A stretch of 64,000 bases of DNA from Fusobacterium sp. Lineage in GTDB: Bacteria > Fusobacteriota > Fusobacteriia > Fusobacteriales > Fusobacteriaceae. Where the stretch lies: positions 1-64,000 of the forward strand of contig NZ_JAUMYY010000003.1 of assembly GCF_030528405.1 (NCBI RefSeq), in the 5' to 3' direction. Position numbers and translations under genes: made by a program. The notes under the pieces are model-generated. The model worked only from the letters and a program-made list of their open reading frames with translations, was not told where the DNA came from and did no database searches. How positions within the stretch are numbered: the stretch's first letter is position 1; every line of letters begins with the position of its first letter. This document shows positions 24,931-34,617 of the stretch, piece by piece.

Positions 24931-25665
24931 ATGAAATTAAGATATTTAATCGTATTAAGCTTTTTAGTTAGTTCATATAGTTTTAGTCAAACAGTTGGAA
25001 TAGGCATTTATTCAAAATCAAATGTATATCACTCAAAAAATAATCAAATAAATTTTACTCCACTTATAAATTTAGAAAGTAAGAAATTTTATTTGAAAGG
25101 TTATAAGATAGGATTATACTTCTATAAAGAACCAAATTTTAATGTTTCAGTCTTTTTTGATCCACTAGTAGGGTATAGTGATCTTTATATTAAAAACTCT
25201 GATTTAAAAGAAGGATATAAAAATATAAAAAGTAGAAATACATTTATTGGTGGAGGTATAGCGGCAGATTTTATTTTAGATAAAAAAACGTTTGGAAGAG
25301 TTGAAATTTCAGGTGGAGATAAAGGAATAAAAGGTGAAATGAGATTTAATCAATCTTTTATACTTACTGATAGAATTACATTTACACCTGGAGTTTACTT
25401 TAAGTTTTTCAATAAAAAATATGTTAACCATTTTTTGGGAACAGATATAAATGATACAAAAAAGAATGAAAAAATAAATAAAGTGTATAAAGGTAAGGAC
25501 ACCATAGTTGGAGGACTAAATGCTAATTTAGATTTTTCAATAACTGAACAAATGACAGCAACAATATTTACTGGAGTAGAATTATATGACAATATAAAGG
25601 ATTCCCCATTAGTAAAAAAAGAATATTCTTACTATGCTGGAATTGGGCTTAGATATAGTTTCTAG
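24931..25665 (+). CDS. outer-membrane beta-barrel protein, unknown function
   Basis: 244 residues from ATG 24931 (TGGAGG upstream). Signal peptide about 1-19 (cleavage after SFS). The mature part alternates polar and hydrophobic residues throughout and ends YYAGIGLRYSF, the terminal Phe typical of diderm outer-membrane barrels. It is the last gene of the second transfer block. A role in the transfer envelope, surface exclusion or mate recognition is possible but not shown. Confidence 0.65.
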   Translation: MKLRYLIVLSFLVSSYSFSQTVGIGIYSKSNVYHSKNNQINFTPLINLESKKFYLKGYKIGLYFYKEPNFNVSVFFDPLVGYSDLYIKNSDLKEGYKNIKSRNTFIGGGIAADFILDKKTFGRVEISGGDKGIKGEMRFNQSFILTDRITFTPGVYFKFFNKKYVNHFLGTDINDTKKNEKINKVYKGKDTIVGGLNANLDFSITEQMTATIFTGVELYDNIKDSPLVKKEYSYYAGIGLRYSF

Positions 25666-25753
25666 AAAGTTTTTATAAATATGCTAAGGAGATTTTATCT
25701 CCTTGGCCTGAAAAATTAAAACTCTTTTTTAAATGAAGAAAAAGGAGTAAAAT

Positions 25754-25873
25754 ATGGAAAGAAAATTAATAACATGTAATATAGAAAAATCTGAAGAAGA
25801 TATTGAATATTATAATTACTTAATTACATATTTAACGGAAATTTATTTAAAAGAGGTAGAGAATAATGAATAG
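25754..25873 (+). CDS. small protein coupled to the serine recombinase
   Basis: 39 residues, beginning MERKLITCNIEKSEEDIEYY, acidic. ATG 25754 has AAAGGAG at 25741-25747. Its end overlaps the recombinase start by 8 nt (ATG 25866, stop TAG 25871-25873), so the two are probably coupled. I recognise no family. A directionality or regulatory role next to the integrase is possible, but this is inference. Confidence 0.5.
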   Translation: MERKLITCNIEKSEEDIEYYNYLITYLTEIYLKEVENNE

Positions 25874-27356
25874 AGTAGTAGCTTATTGTCGTTTTTCATC
25901 TGATCATCAAAGAGAAGAAAGTATTGATGCACAAGTAAGAGCAATAAAAGAATTTTGCTTAAAAAATGGCTATAACTTATTAAAAGTTTATAAAGATGAA
26001 GGAATTTCAGGAACATCAATTAGAGATAGAGAAGCTTTTCTACAACTAATAGAAGATAGTAAGAAAAATCAATTTGATTATGTTATAGTGCATAAGTTTG
26101 ATAGATTTGCAAGAAATCGATATGACCATGCAATATACGAAAAAAAATTGAATGAAAATAAAGTAAAATTAATATCTGTCCTTGAGCAATTAAATGATAG
26201 TCCTGAAAGTGTTATTTTAAAAGCAGTATTAACAGGTATGAATGAATATTATTCTCTTAATCTCTCTCGAGAAGTAAAAAAAGGATTAAATGAAAATGCT
26301 TTAAAAGGAAAGCATAATGGGGGTGTACCACCACTAGGCTATGACCTTGATGAAAATAGAAAATATATAATCAATAAAAAAGAAGCTGAAGCTGTTAGAT
26401 TAATATTTGACTTAGCCTTGAAAGGCATAGGGTATACAAATATAGCAAAGGAATTAAATAAAAGAGGCTATAAAAATAAATTAGGTAGAGAATTTAGGAA
26501 GGTTTCTATAAGAGATACCTTACTTAATGTGAAATATATAGGTACTTATTATTTTAATTTAAAGGATGAAAATGGGAAATTACAGAAAAAGCCTATACTA
26601 ATTGAAAATAATCATGAAGCGATAATAGATAAAGATATTTTTTATAAAATACAGGAAAGATTTAAAATAAGCAAAAAAGGTCCTAGAAAAAGAAAGGGAA
26701 ACAATTATATTCTAACAGGATTTTGTGCTTGTGGAGAGTGTGGAGGTACATATTCAGGGGGCTATAGAAGTAAAAATAGGGATGGCACAATTTCTTATGG
26801 CTATAATTGTAGAGAAAGAAAAGAAAAAATAAATAATTGTAAGAATAAACCAATAAGAAAAGAATTGATTGAAAACACAATAATTGATATAATAAAAAAT
26901 AACATATTAAGTGAAAATAATATGGAAATAATAGCAAATGATATACAAAAAAACATAGAAAAGATAGATAATAGAAAGGAGATTGAGTATTGTGAAAGTG
27001 AGATAAAGAAATTAAATGAGATGGCACTAAAATTACTGGAAAAGAATTTAAATGGCATTGTAGAGGATGAATTTTTTAAAATAAAAAATATTGATATAAA
27101 GAGTAAAATTCAAGGATTAAAGGAAAGGTTGTATTCACTTGAAAAGGAAAGAAAAAAGGATTTAAGCAGAGAAAAAATAAAGGAATATTTATTAGAAATA
27201 AAAAAAGATTCTACTGATAATTTAAACAGAAAATTAGTAGAATCATTCATAAAAAATATAAAGCTTTTTCAAGATAAAATCGAAATAACCATTAGAAAAT
27301 TCCCTAAAGAATTTGAAGCTACTTCTGTTAAATATGGTGGAAGTGACGGGAATTGA
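25866..27356 (+). CDS. large serine recombinase (element integrase)
   Basis: 496 residues. The resolvase-type catalytic domain has YCRFSSD (nucleophile Ser11), EGISGTS, DFDRFARN-like KFDRFARN and NEYYSLNLSREV. The recombinase domain follows (GGVPPLGYDLDE, IAKELNKRGY). A zinc ribbon (CACGECGG...C) near 280-330 and a coiled coil (370-450) complete the family layout. The last seven codons lie inside the 3' end of ssrA, so the C-terminus is supplied by the chromosome. It is the presumed integrase of the element; large serine integrases at tmRNA genes are uncommon. Confidence 0.9.
   Translation: MNRVVAYCRFSSDHQREESIDAQVRAIKEFCLKNGYNLLKVYKDEGISGTSIRDREAFLQLIEDSKKNQFDYVIVHKFDRFARNRYDHAIYEKKLNENKVKLISVLEQLNDSPESVILKAVLTGMNEYYSLNLSREVKKGLNENALKGKHNGGVPPLGYDLDENRKYIINKKEAEAVRLIFDLALKGIGYTNIAKELNKRGYKNKLGREFRKVSIRDTLLNVKYIGTYYFNLKDENGKLQKKPILIENNHEAIIDKDIFYKIQERFKISKKGPRKRKGNNYILTGFCACGECGGTYSGGYRSKNRDGTISYGYNCRERKEKINNCKNKPIRKELIENTIIDIIKNNILSENNMEIIANDIQKNIEKIDNRKEIEYCESEIKKLNEMALKLLEKNLNGIVEDEFFKIKNIDIKSKIQGLKERLYSLEKERKKDLSREKIKEYLLEIKKDSTDNLNRKLVESFIKNIKLFQDKIEITIRKFPKEFEATSVKYGGSDGN
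27335..27356. other. element-chromosome junction (att region) at ssrA 3' end
   Basis: The tmRNA gene is complete to its encoded CCA (complement of 27335-27337), and mobile-element coding sequence reaches this point. The crossover therefore lies at or close to 27335-27356. The other att site is outside the window. Confidence 0.6.
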
Positions 27357-27677
27357 ACCCGTGTCCAAAACTACAGAAACCATAAGCTTCTACAAGCTTA
27401 GTTTACTATTTAATTTCGTAATAATTATTCCCGTAAACAGGGCTAATTAAAACTATTCTCTGTATTTTCCTGTAAATTTAGAGAAGTCATTTACAGTAAT
27501 CTGCATTAATCAACACCTTTAAAAAACTCATGCAGAGAAAGTTATTTAAGGTGTAGCTGAACTAAGCAGCTAAAGCGTAATTTTTGTTTCCATCTAAACG
27601 ATGAGTTAGTCTTTTACAGCGACAAACCTGGCCTGCTACCTATGACCTTGTAACCCTGTCGAAACCTTTACACTCCC
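27335..27677 (-). ncRNA. ssrA: transfer-messenger RNA (tmRNA)
   Basis: The 343-nt gene has the conserved 5' end GGGAGTGTAAAGGTTTCGAC and the 3' T-arm GGGTTCAATTCCCGTC ending in CCA. The 7-bp acceptor stem GGGAGTG/CACTTCC closes with one wobble. The tag reading frame at 27562-27591 ends GNKNYALAA and stop. tmRNA frees stalled ribosomes and tags their products for proteolysis. The element sits immediately 3', so the gene's original terminator appears displaced and transcription faces the serine recombinase. Confidence 0.95.
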
Positions 27678-27701
27678 ATATTTAATTTTAATAATATAGT
27701 T

Positions 27702-27729
27702 ATTATAACATTAAAAAAGAAGAAATCAA
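27702..27729 (-). promoter_or_regulatory. ssrA promoter
   Basis: On the minus strand TTGATT (27724-27729), 16 nt and TATAAT (27702-27707) lie about 25 nt upstream of the mature tmRNA 5' end. Confidence 0.65.
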
Positions 27730-27763
27730 TTAAAAAATTTATTTTTACCTTATTTAATTTTAT

Positions 27764-27806
27764 AAAAAAGATGTTGAACGAATAAGATAAATAATTCGTC
27801 AACATC
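27764..27806 (-). terminator. terminator of the apt/purine permease unit
   Basis: GATGTTGACGAAT pairs with ATTCGTTCAACATC (one bulge, 27770-27806), followed on the minus strand by TTTTTT. Confidence 0.75.
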
Positions 27807-27834
27807 AAAAAATATATATTCAAAACATTTTATT

Positions 27835-28368
27835 TTAAAAAAGAGGCAGTTCTTCAATGAAAATTATATCTTTTCTATTTTTTGCCTCACCTTCAGCTAA
27901 AATTGCAGCTTTAGCAACAATATTAGCTCCTGCTTTAAGAACTAAATCTTCTAATGCTTTTATTGATTGACCTGTAGATATAACATCGTCTATCAAAGCA
28001 ACCCTTTTACCTTGAAGTTTTTTTATATCTTCATTATTAAGATAAAGTTTTTGTGGATTAGAAGTAGTTATCGAATTTACTGTAACCTCTATGGGATTTT
28101 CCATGTAGGTTTTGACAGATTTTCTAGCTACTACATAAGATTTAAAATTTAAAATTTTTGAAATTTCATATATTAGAGGTATACCTTTAGCTTCAGCTGT
28201 GACAAGAATATCAACTTGTGGTAGTTTAGCTGCAAGTAAAGGAGCAGTTTTTTCAACCAGTTCAGTATCACCTAGAATAACAAAACTAGCAATTGACAAT
28301 TCATCTGAAAGCTTTATTATTGGTAATTCTCTTGTTAGGCCAGCAATATTTAAAGTGTAGTATTTCAT
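27835..28368 (-). CDS. adenine/purine phosphoribosyltransferase
   Basis: 177 residues with the PRPP-binding loop VALIDDVISTGQSIKAL and a preceding VTAEAKGIPL, typical of Apt/Xpt-type enzymes that make purine nucleotides from free bases and PRPP. It lies 18 nt after the NCS2 permease gene on the same strand, so uptake and salvage are coupled. GGAGGA precedes the ATG. The exact base is not determined by sequence inspection. Confidence 0.75.
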   Translation of the reverse strand: MKYYTLNIAGLTRELPIIKLSDELSIASFVILGDTELVEKTAPLLAAKLPQVDILVTAEAKGIPLIYEISKILNFKSYVVARKSVKTYMENPIEVTVNSITTSNPQKLYLNNEDIKKLQGKRVALIDDVISTGQSIKALEDLVLKAGANIVAKAAILAEGEAKNRKDIIFIEELPLF

Positions 28369-28386
28369 TTCATCCTCCTTGTATTT

Positions 28387-29451
28387 TTAAAATAAAATAA
28401 AGATATATTTTACTACTAGGGCAACAAGTAAACCAATAAAAGGATCATTAGCAGCTGTTACAGTCATAGCAGTTGCGGATACTATATAAGTTTGTGCATC
28501 TCCATTTGAGAAAGCTAAAGAAGTATTTATAGGAACAGTTACAATAGCACCTAAAATAAATAAAAATCCATGGACAGAGTGTCCAGGTATATATTTACTT
28601 ATTTTAGGAAGCAATCCTAAGATTAGAATTATAGCCATGATAGCCATCATTAAAATTCCACTCTTCATGGGATTAGGAGAAGCACCAGTAGCAGATATTA
28701 TAGCCTCTACAGGTCCGCCACCAAATAAGGAAGAAACGGCATCAGCTAAGCCAGAATAAACTGTTAAATGATCTATATTAGCTTCATAACCATTAGTCAT
28801 AGAAGCAGTAATGTTTCCAAAAGCTATATTTGCACCTATAGTTAAACAGGCAAGTGCTAAAGCTCCTCTTACTACATTTAAATTAAGTATAGGTTTTTTT
28901 ATTTCAATTTTTTTATAATTTTCTACTATTCCTCCGCCAAAGTCAATTTTAAAAATATTAGCAACTAAGCTTGAAAAAATAACACAGACAACTATTGTAT
29001 AAACTAAGTTTTGTCCAAAGAAAAAATAAGTTATAAATGCAGATAAGATTGAGCTTGCTGTAATAACAGGACTTTCTTTTAACCCAGATAAAGCTATTTT
29101 TGCAAGCATAATGCCAACACCTGCCATCATAGCATTTATAATATTATCTCCAGCAAAATTTACGATAGCCGACAAAACACCAGTTAAACCCAATAGAACC
29201 ATTGTTAAACCAGCAAAAAAGATCATAGATAATCTTTCTCTGATATCTTTTCCTAGTATCCCTGCTAAAGCAATTGTTTCAGCCTGAAAAGAAATAGGAA
29301 TGGCAGAACCATAAAAAAGACAGGCTACTGCACCGATTATAAAACCAAAAGCTGTGGGAACAGAAGCAAATCCATAAGAAGCAGCTAAAAGAGCCTGAGG
29401 TATTCCGTTCAATACAACTCCTAAAGCCGCCAAAATATCGTTGATAGTCAT
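28387..29451 (-). CDS. NCS2-family purine permease
   Basis: 354 residues, almost wholly hydrophobic, with about ten or more membrane segments and motifs of the AzgA-type NCS2 group (FQAETIALAGI, FGGGPVEAIISATGASPN). It is shorter than typical members of about 430. AAGGAGG precedes the ATG. It is transcribed divergently from rpsJ and ahead of the phosphoribosyltransferase. I see no purine riboswitch in the 250-nt gap. Confidence 0.75.
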   Translation of the reverse strand: MTINDILAALGVVLNGIPQALLAASYGFASVPTAFGFIIGAVACLFYGSAIPISFQAETIALAGILGKDIRERLSMIFFAGLTMVLLGLTGVLSAIVNFAGDNIINAMMAGVGIMLAKIALSGLKESPVITASSILSAFITYFFFGQNLVYTIVVCVIFSSLVANIFKIDFGGGIVENYKKIEIKKPILNLNVVRGALALACLTIGANIAFGNITASMTNGYEANIDHLTVYSGLADAVSSLFGGGPVEAIISATGASPNPMKSGILMMAIMAIILILGLLPKISKYIPGHSVHGFLFILGAIVTVPINTSLAFSNGDAQTYIVSATAMTVTAANDPFIGLLVALVVKYIFILF

Positions 29452-29626
29452 AATAATAGACCTCCTTCTTAAGAATATAATTTTATAATTATTTATAAAA
29501 CAACAAGTTATTTTAACAAAAATAAATTAAAAGTCAACAAAATAAATAGTATTACAGTACTATTTTATTTATACAAAAAAAATTTATTAATATTTATAAA
29601 AAAACTTTTTTTTTTTTGAAATTTAT

Positions 29627-29634
29627 GATATACT
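29627..29634 (+). promoter_or_regulatory. extended -10 promoter of the S10 operon
   Basis: TGATATACT forms an extended -10 after a T-rich tract; no clear -35. A small hairpin (CATAAG/CTTATG) follows in the leader before rpsJ. Confidence 0.5.
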
Positions 29635-29700
29635 AAAAAAAGTGCATAAGAAAGCAATCTCATCTTATGTAGATAATTTAAAGGAGGTGCAAGATATATA

Positions 29701-30012
29701 ATGGCTTCTAACAAATTAAGAATCTATTTAAAAGCATATGATCATACTTTATTAGATGAATCAGCAAAAAGAATAGCTGAGCTGGCTAAAAAAAATGGAG
29801 CAGAAGTAGCTGGACCTATGCCACTACCTACAAAAATTAGAAAGTATACAGTTTTAAGATCAGTGCATGTTAATAAAGATTCAAGAGAGCAGTTTGAAAT
29901 GAGAGTACACAGAAGAATGGTAGAGCTAATTAATTCTACTGAAAAGACTATGAGTTCGTTAACATCAGTTCACTTACCAGCTGGTGTAGGAATAGAAATT
30001 AAGCAAGTTTAA
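29701..30012 (+). CDS. rpsJ: 30S ribosomal protein S10
   Basis: 103 residues, the normal size; contains KLRIYLKAYDHTLLD and GPMPLPTKIRKYTVLRSVHVNKDSREQFEMRVHRR-type family sequence. First gene of the S10-spc operon, with GGAGGTG upstream. S10 also joins the NusB antitermination complex. A 146-nt structured gap separates it from rplC, whereas the genes that follow are tightly packed. Confidence 0.97.
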   Translation: MASNKLRIYLKAYDHTLLDESAKRIAELAKKNGAEVAGPMPLPTKIRKYTVLRSVHVNKDSREQFEMRVHRRMVELINSTEKTMSSLTSVHLPAGVGIEIKQV

Positions 30013-30017
30013 TTTTT

Positions 30018-30131
30018 ATTCTGGGTATTTATTTATGGGAGATGATGCAAAAGCATCATACTTACAGAATAGTACATGTTGATTTTATTTTTGTGGGTAG
30101 TTTTAGAACCACGAGGATAAGTTGTATCAAC
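30018..30131 (+). promoter_or_regulatory. structured rpsJ-rplC intergenic region (candidate cis-regulatory RNA)
   Basis: Two domains are visible. One is closed by ATTCTG/CAGAAT (30018-30023, 30065-30070) and contains ATGATGC-AAAA-GCATCAT. The second is closed by GTTGAT/ATCAAC (30078-30083, 30126-30131) and contains a GTGG/CCAC hairpin. It could be a leader bound by L3 or L4, or a processing site. Confidence 0.5.
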
Positions 30132-30158
30132 CTATATATTATTTGATGGAGGTTAAAA

Positions 30159-30794
30159 ATGTCAGGAATTTTAGGAAAGAAAATTGGAATGACTCAAATT
30201 TTTGAAAATGGAAAGTTTGTTCCTGTAACAGTTGTAGAAGCTGGTCCTAATTTTGTTCTTCAAAAGAAAACAGAAGAGAAAGATGGATATGTAGCTTTAC
30301 AATTAGGATTTGATGAAAAGAAAGAAAAAAACACTACTAAACCTTTAATGGGAATTTTTAACAAAGCTGGAGTAAAACCTCAAAGATTTGTTAGAGAATT
30401 AGAAGTTGAAAATGTTGATGGATATGAATTAGGACAAGAAATAAAAGTAGATGTTCTAAGTGAGGTAGAATTTGTAGACATTACTGGGACTTCAAAAGGG
30501 AAAGGAACATCTGGAGTTATGAAAAGACATGGATTTGGTGGAAACAGAGCCAGTCATGGGGTTTCAAGAAACCACAGACTAGGAGGATCTATCGGTATGT
30601 CATCTTGGCCAGGAAAAGTTCTTAAAGGAAAAAGAATGGCAGGGCAACATGGAAATGCAACAGTGACAGTTCAAAACTTAAAAGTGGTTAAAGTTGATGC
30701 AGAGCATAATCTACTATTAATAAAAGGTGCAGTTCCTGGAGCTAAAAATGGTTATTTAGTAATAAGACCAGCAGTAAAGAAAGTAATAGGTTAG
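30159..30794 (+). CDS. rplC: 50S ribosomal protein L3
   Basis: 211 residues. [15 protein letters not shown] is the family N-terminus and [15 protein letters not shown] carries the usual Gln methylation site near the peptidyl transferase centre. GGAGG precedes the ATG. It begins the compact part of the operon after the structured gap. Confidence 0.97.
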   Translation: MSGILGKKIGMTQIFENGKFVPVTVVEAGPNFVLQKKTEEKDGYVALQLGFDEKKEKNTTKPLMGIFNKAGVKPQRFVRELEVENVDGYELGQEIKVDVLSEVEFVDITGTSKGKGTSGVMKRHGFGGNRASHGVSRNHRLGGSIGMSSWPGKVLKGKRMAGQHGNATVTVQNLKVVKVDAEHNLLLIKGAVPGAKNGYLVIRPAVKKVIG

Positions 30795-30813
30795 TAGAGG
30801 GAGGAGGAAAACA

Positions 30814-31449
30814 ATGGCAGTTTTAAACATATATAACTTAGCAGGAGAAAAAACTGGAACTGTTGAAGTTAATGACGCAGTGTTTGGTATTGAACCTAAT
30901 AAAGTAGTATTACATGAAGTGTTAACTGCAGAATTAGCAGCTGCTAGACAAGGTACAGCTTCTACTAAGACTAGAGCAATGGTTAGAGGTGGAGGAAGAA
31001 AACCTTTCAAACAAAAGGGTACTGGTAGAGCTAGACAGGGTTCTATAAGAGCACCACATATGGTAGGTGGAGGTGTTACGTTTGGACCACATCCAAGATC
31101 ATATGAAAAGAAAGTAAATAAAAAAGTGAGAAATCTAGCACTTAGATCTGCGTTATCTGCAAAAGTTGCAAATGGAGAAGTAATTGTTTTAGAAGATGTT
31201 TCAATAGAAACACCAAAAACAAAAGTGATAGTAAATTTAGTTAATAAAGTTGATGCAAAACAAAAACAATTGTTTGTAGTGAATGACTTAGCATCTATAA
31301 ACGATTTTAATTTATATTTGTCAGTAAGAAATTTAGAAAATGCAGTGGTATTACAACCAAATGAGATTGGTGTATACTGGTTATTAAAACAAGAAAAAGT
31401 AATTCTTACTAGAGAAGCATTGGCGACTGTAGAGGAGGTACTAGGATAA
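30814..31449 (+). CDS. rplD: 50S ribosomal protein L4
   Basis: 211 residues, with the exit-tunnel loop sequence ([26 protein letters not shown]) well conserved. L4 is the autogenous regulator of S10 operons in several bacteria. Its stop overlaps the rplW start (TAATG). Confidence 0.97.
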   Translation: MAVLNIYNLAGEKTGTVEVNDAVFGIEPNKVVLHEVLTAELAAARQGTASTKTRAMVRGGGRKPFKQKGTGRARQGSIRAPHMVGGGVTFGPHPRSYEKKVNKKVRNLALRSALSAKVANGEVIVLEDVSIETPKTKVIVNLVNKVDAKQKQLFVVNDLASINDFNLYLSVRNLENAVVLQPNEIGVYWLLKQEKVILTREALATVEEVLG

Positions 31450-31736
31450 TGACTGTTTACGATATAATTAAAAAGCCTGTTGTAACTGAAAAATCAGAGG
31501 CTTTAAGAAGAGAATATAATAAGTATACTTTTGAAGTACATCCAAAAGCAAATAAAATAGAAATAAAAAAAGCTGTAGAAGCTATATTTAATGTGAAAGT
31601 AGAATCAGTTTCTACAATGAACAAAAAGCCTATTGTAAAAAGGCATGGAATGAAACTTTATAAAACTCAATCTAAGAAAAAGGCTATAGTTAAACTAGCA
31701 AATGGCAATAGTATAACTTTATTTAAAGAAGTTTAA
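31449..31736 (+). CDS. rplW: 50S ribosomal protein L23
   Basis: 95 residues; YDIIKKPVVTEKSE start and YTFEVHPKANKIEIKKAVE are typical. L23 lies at the tunnel exit, where trigger factor and SRP dock. It is translationally coupled to rplD by a 1-nt overlap. Confidence 0.97.
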   Translation: MTVYDIIKKPVVTEKSEALRREYNKYTFEVHPKANKIEIKKAVEAIFNVKVESVSTMNKKPIVKRHGMKLYKTQSKKKAIVKLANGNSITLFKEV

Positions 31737-31783
31737 TTTAAAAGATTAAAGATAGATATAGGTCAAATGGAGGAAAAAAAGAA

Positions 31784-32614
31784 ATGGCTATTAGAAAACT
31801 GAAGGCAATTACTAATGGTACTAGACACATGTCTAGATTAGTAAATGATGAATTAGACAAAGTAAGACCTGAAAAATCTTTAACTGTACCTCTAAAATCA
31901 GCGTATGGTAGAGATAATTATGGGCACAGAACTTGTAGAGATAGACAAAAAGGGCATAAAAGATTATATAGAATTATAGATTTTAAAAGAAATAAATTAG
32001 ATGTTCCTGCAAGAGTAGCTACAATAGAATATGATCCAAACAGATCAGCAAACATTGCGCTTTTATTCTATGTAGATGGAGAAAAAAGATATATTTTAGC
32101 TCCTAAAGGATTAAAAAAAGGAGACGTAGTTTCAGCTGGAAGCAAAGCAGACATAAAACCAGGGAATGCTCTAAAATTAAAAGATATGCCAGTTGGGGTT
32201 CAAATACACAATATTGAGCTTCAAAGAGGTAAAGGTGGGCAATTAGTTAGATCAGCTGGAGTAGCAGCTAGACTTGTTGCTAAAGAAGGAACTTATTGCC
32301 ATGTTGAATTACCATCTGGAGAATTAAGATTAATTCATGGAGAATGTATGGCAACTATTGGTGAAGTAGGAAATGCAGAACATAATCTAGTTAGTATAGG
32401 TAAAGCTGGTAGAGCTAGAAATATGGGTAAAAGACCTCATGTAAGAGGATCTGTAATGAACCCAGTAGATCACCCACATGGTGGAGGAGAAGGAAAGAAT
32501 CCAGTTGGAAGAAAATCACCTTTGACTCCTTGGGGAAAACCAGCACTTGGTGTTAAAACAAGAGGAAGAAAAACATCTGACAAATTTATCGTAAGAAGAA
32601 GAAACGAAAAATAA
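31784..32614 (+). CDS. rplB: 50S ribosomal protein L2
   Basis: 276 residues, standard size. The conserved C-terminal [12 protein letters not shown] includes the His near the peptidyl transferase centre, followed by [18 protein letters not shown] precedes the ATG. Confidence 0.97.
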   Translation: MAIRKLKAITNGTRHMSRLVNDELDKVRPEKSLTVPLKSAYGRDNYGHRTCRDRQKGHKRLYRIIDFKRNKLDVPARVATIEYDPNRSANIALLFYVDGEKRYILAPKGLKKGDVVSAGSKADIKPGNALKLKDMPVGVQIHNIELQRGKGGQLVRSAGVAARLVAKEGTYCHVELPSGELRLIHGECMATIGEVGNAEHNLVSIGKAGRARNMGKRPHVRGSVMNPVDHPHGGGEGKNPVGRKSPLTPWGKPALGVKTRGRKTSDKFIVRRRNEK

Positions 32615-32638
32615 TTTGCGAGAGGAGGCTAATAGATA

Positions 32639-32914
32639 ATGGCAAGATCATTAAAAAAAGGACCTTTTTGTGATCATCACTTAATGGCTAAAGTTGAAGA
32701 AGCTGTAGCTTCTGGAAATAATAAAGCAGTTATTAAAACTTGGTCAAGAAGATCTACAATATTTCCTAACTTCATAGGAATGACTTTTGGAGTATATAAT
32801 GGTAAAAAACATATACCTGTTCATGTAACTGAGCAAATGGTAGGACATAAATTAGGAGAGTTCGCACCAACAAGAACATATCATGGACATGGAGTAGATA
32901 AAAAGAAAAAATAA
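32639..32914 (+). CDS. rpsS: 30S ribosomal protein S19
   Basis: 91 residues; [16 protein letters not shown] and the [15 protein letters not shown] end are characteristic. It binds with S13 at the head of the small subunit. GAGGAGG upstream. Confidence 0.97.
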   Translation: MARSLKKGPFCDHHLMAKVEEAVASGNNKAVIKTWSRRSTIFPNFIGMTFGVYNGKKHIPVHVTEQMVGHKLGEFAPTRTYHGHGVDKKKK

Positions 32915-32944
32915 TAAATTATAGATAAAAAGGAGGTTGGACTA

Positions 32945-33280
32945 GTGGAAGCTAGAGCAATAACTAGATTCGTAAGATTATCTCCTAGAAAGGCTAGATT
33001 AGTAGCAGACTTAGTGAGAGGTAAATCAGCCCTAGAAGCGTTAGATATTTTAGAGTTTACAAATAAAAAAGCAGCTAGAGTTATTAAGAAGACTTTAGAA
33101 TCAGCAGTGGCAAATGCAACAAATAATTTTAAAATGAATGAAGATAAATTAGTTGTGTCGACTATAATGATAAATCAAGGACCAGTTTTAAAAAGAGTAA
33201 TGCCAAGAGCACAAGGTAGAGCAGACATAATAAGAAAACCTACAGCTCATGTAACTGTGGCAGTATCTGAAAAAGAATAA
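32945..33280 (+). CDS. rplV: 50S ribosomal protein L22
   Basis: 111 residues with a GTG start after AAGGAGG. VRLSPRKARLVADLVRG and the tunnel hairpin end (MPRAQGRADIIRKPTAH) are typical; this hairpin lines the exit tunnel near macrolide sites. Confidence 0.96.
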   Translation: MEARAITRFVRLSPRKARLVADLVRGKSALEALDILEFTNKKAARVIKKTLESAVANATNNFKMNEDKLVVSTIMINQGPVLKRVMPRAQGRADIIRKPTAHVTVAVSEKE

Positions 33281-33297
33281 ATTAAGGAGGTAAAACT

Positions 33298-33954
33298 GTG
33301 GGACAAAAAGTAGACCCTAGAGGACTTAGACTTGGAATTACAAGATCTTGGGATTCTAATTGGTATGCAGATAAAAAAGAGTATGTAAAATACTTCCATG
33401 AAGATGTGCAAATAAAAGAATTTATAAAGAAAAACTACTTCCATACAGGAATTTCGAAGGTAAGAATAGAAAGAACATCTCCTTCACAAGTAGTTGTTCA
33501 TATACATACTGGAAAAGCAGGATTAATAATTGGAAGAAAAGGTGCAGAAATTGAAGCTATTAGAGCGAAATTAGAGAAATTAACTGCTAAAAAAGTAACT
33601 GTAAAAGTTCAAGAAATAAAAGAACAAAATAGAGATGCTGTTTTAGTTGCTGAATCAATAGCTGCTCAAATTGAAAAGAGAATAGCTTATAAGAAGGCTA
33701 TGACACAAGCAATAGCTAGAACTATGAAATCAGGAGCTAAGGGTATTAAAGTTATGATATCTGGAAGATTAAATGGTGCAGAAATAGCTAGATCTGAATG
33801 GGCTGTTGAAGGAAAAGTTCCTCTACATACATTGAGAGCAGATATAGATTATGCAGTTGCTACAGCTCATACAACATATGGAGCATTAGGAATAAAAGTA
33901 TGGATATTCCATGGTGAAGTTCTTCCAAGTAAAGTGGAAGGAGGGGACGCATAA
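33298..33954 (+). CDS. rpsC: 30S ribosomal protein S3
   Basis: 218 residues from a GTG start after [27 protein letters not shown] start, a KH domain with [18 protein letters not shown], and the C-terminal domain [20 protein letters not shown]3 is part of the mRNA entry channel. Confidence 0.97.
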   Translation: MGQKVDPRGLRLGITRSWDSNWYADKKEYVKYFHEDVQIKEFIKKNYFHTGISKVRIERTSPSQVVVHIHTGKAGLIIGRKGAEIEAIRAKLEKLTAKKVTVKVQEIKEQNRDAVLVAESIAAQIEKRIAYKKAMTQAIARTMKSGAKGIKVMISGRLNGAEIARSEWAVEGKVPLHTLRADIDYAVATAHTTYGALGIKVWIFHGEVLPSKVEGGDA

Positions 33955-33956
33955 TT

Positions 33957-34382
33957 ATGTTGATGCCAAAGAGAACAAAACATAGAAAGATGTTCAGAGG
34001 TAGAATGAAGGGTGCAGCACACAAAGGAAATACTGTTGCATTTGGAGAATATGGATTACAAGCTCTTGAACCATCTTGGATAACAAATAGACAGATAGAA
34101 TCTTGCCGGGTTGCTATAAACAGAACATTTAAAAGAGAAGGGAAAACATATATAAGAATATTCCCTGATAAACCTATTACTGCAAGACCTGCTGGTGTGA
34201 GAATGGGTAAAGGTAAAGGTAATGTTGAAGGATGGGTATGTGTAGTAAGACCAGGAAGAATAATGTTTGAAGTTTCTGGTGTAACAGAAGAAAAAGCAGT
34301 AGCTGCATTAAAGAAAGCATCTATGAAATTACCTATCAGATGTAAAGTTGTAAAAAAAGAAGAAAATGGTGGTGAAAACTAA
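33957..34382 (+). CDS. rplP: 50S ribosomal protein L16
   Basis: 141 residues; [17 protein letters not shown] start and the [10 protein letters not shown] region are typical. ATG 33957 gives MLM at the N-terminus, as in many homologues; GGAGGGG lies in the end of rpsC. Its last base overlaps the rpmC start. Confidence 0.96.
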   Translation: MLMPKRTKHRKMFRGRMKGAAHKGNTVAFGEYGLQALEPSWITNRQIESCRVAINRTFKREGKTYIRIFPDKPITARPAGVRMGKGKGNVEGWVCVVRPGRIMFEVSGVTEEKAVAALKKASMKLPIRCKVVKKEENGGEN

Positions 34383-34564
34383 TGAGAGCTAAAGAAATAA
34401 GAGAAATGACTAGTGAAGACCTAGTTGTTAAGTGTAAAGAGCTAAAAGAAGAATTATTCAACTTGAAGTTCCAACTTTCATTAGGTCAGCTAACAAATAC
34501 TGCAAAAATTAGAGAAGTAAGAAGAGAAATAGCAAGAATTAACACTATTTTAAATGAGAGATAA
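34382..34564 (+). CDS. rpmC: 50S ribosomal protein L29
   Basis: 60 residues; [20 protein letters not shown] and [20 protein letters not shown] are the usual L29 two-helix sequence. It overlaps the rplP stop (ACTAATGAG), indicating coupled translation. Confidence 0.96.
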   Translation: MRAKEIREMTSEDLVVKCKELKEELFNLKFQLSLGQLTNTAKIREVRREIARINTILNER

Positions 34565-34617
34565 TTTTTGTATAAAATAATTGATTCTTTAATTATGGTA
34601 AAGAGGAGGTTAATATC

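Noticed and set aside
29452-29700. Purine riboswitch ahead of the NCS2 permease
   Set aside because: The 250-nt gap holds no conserved purine aptamer core that I can see, only AT-rich promoter sequence.
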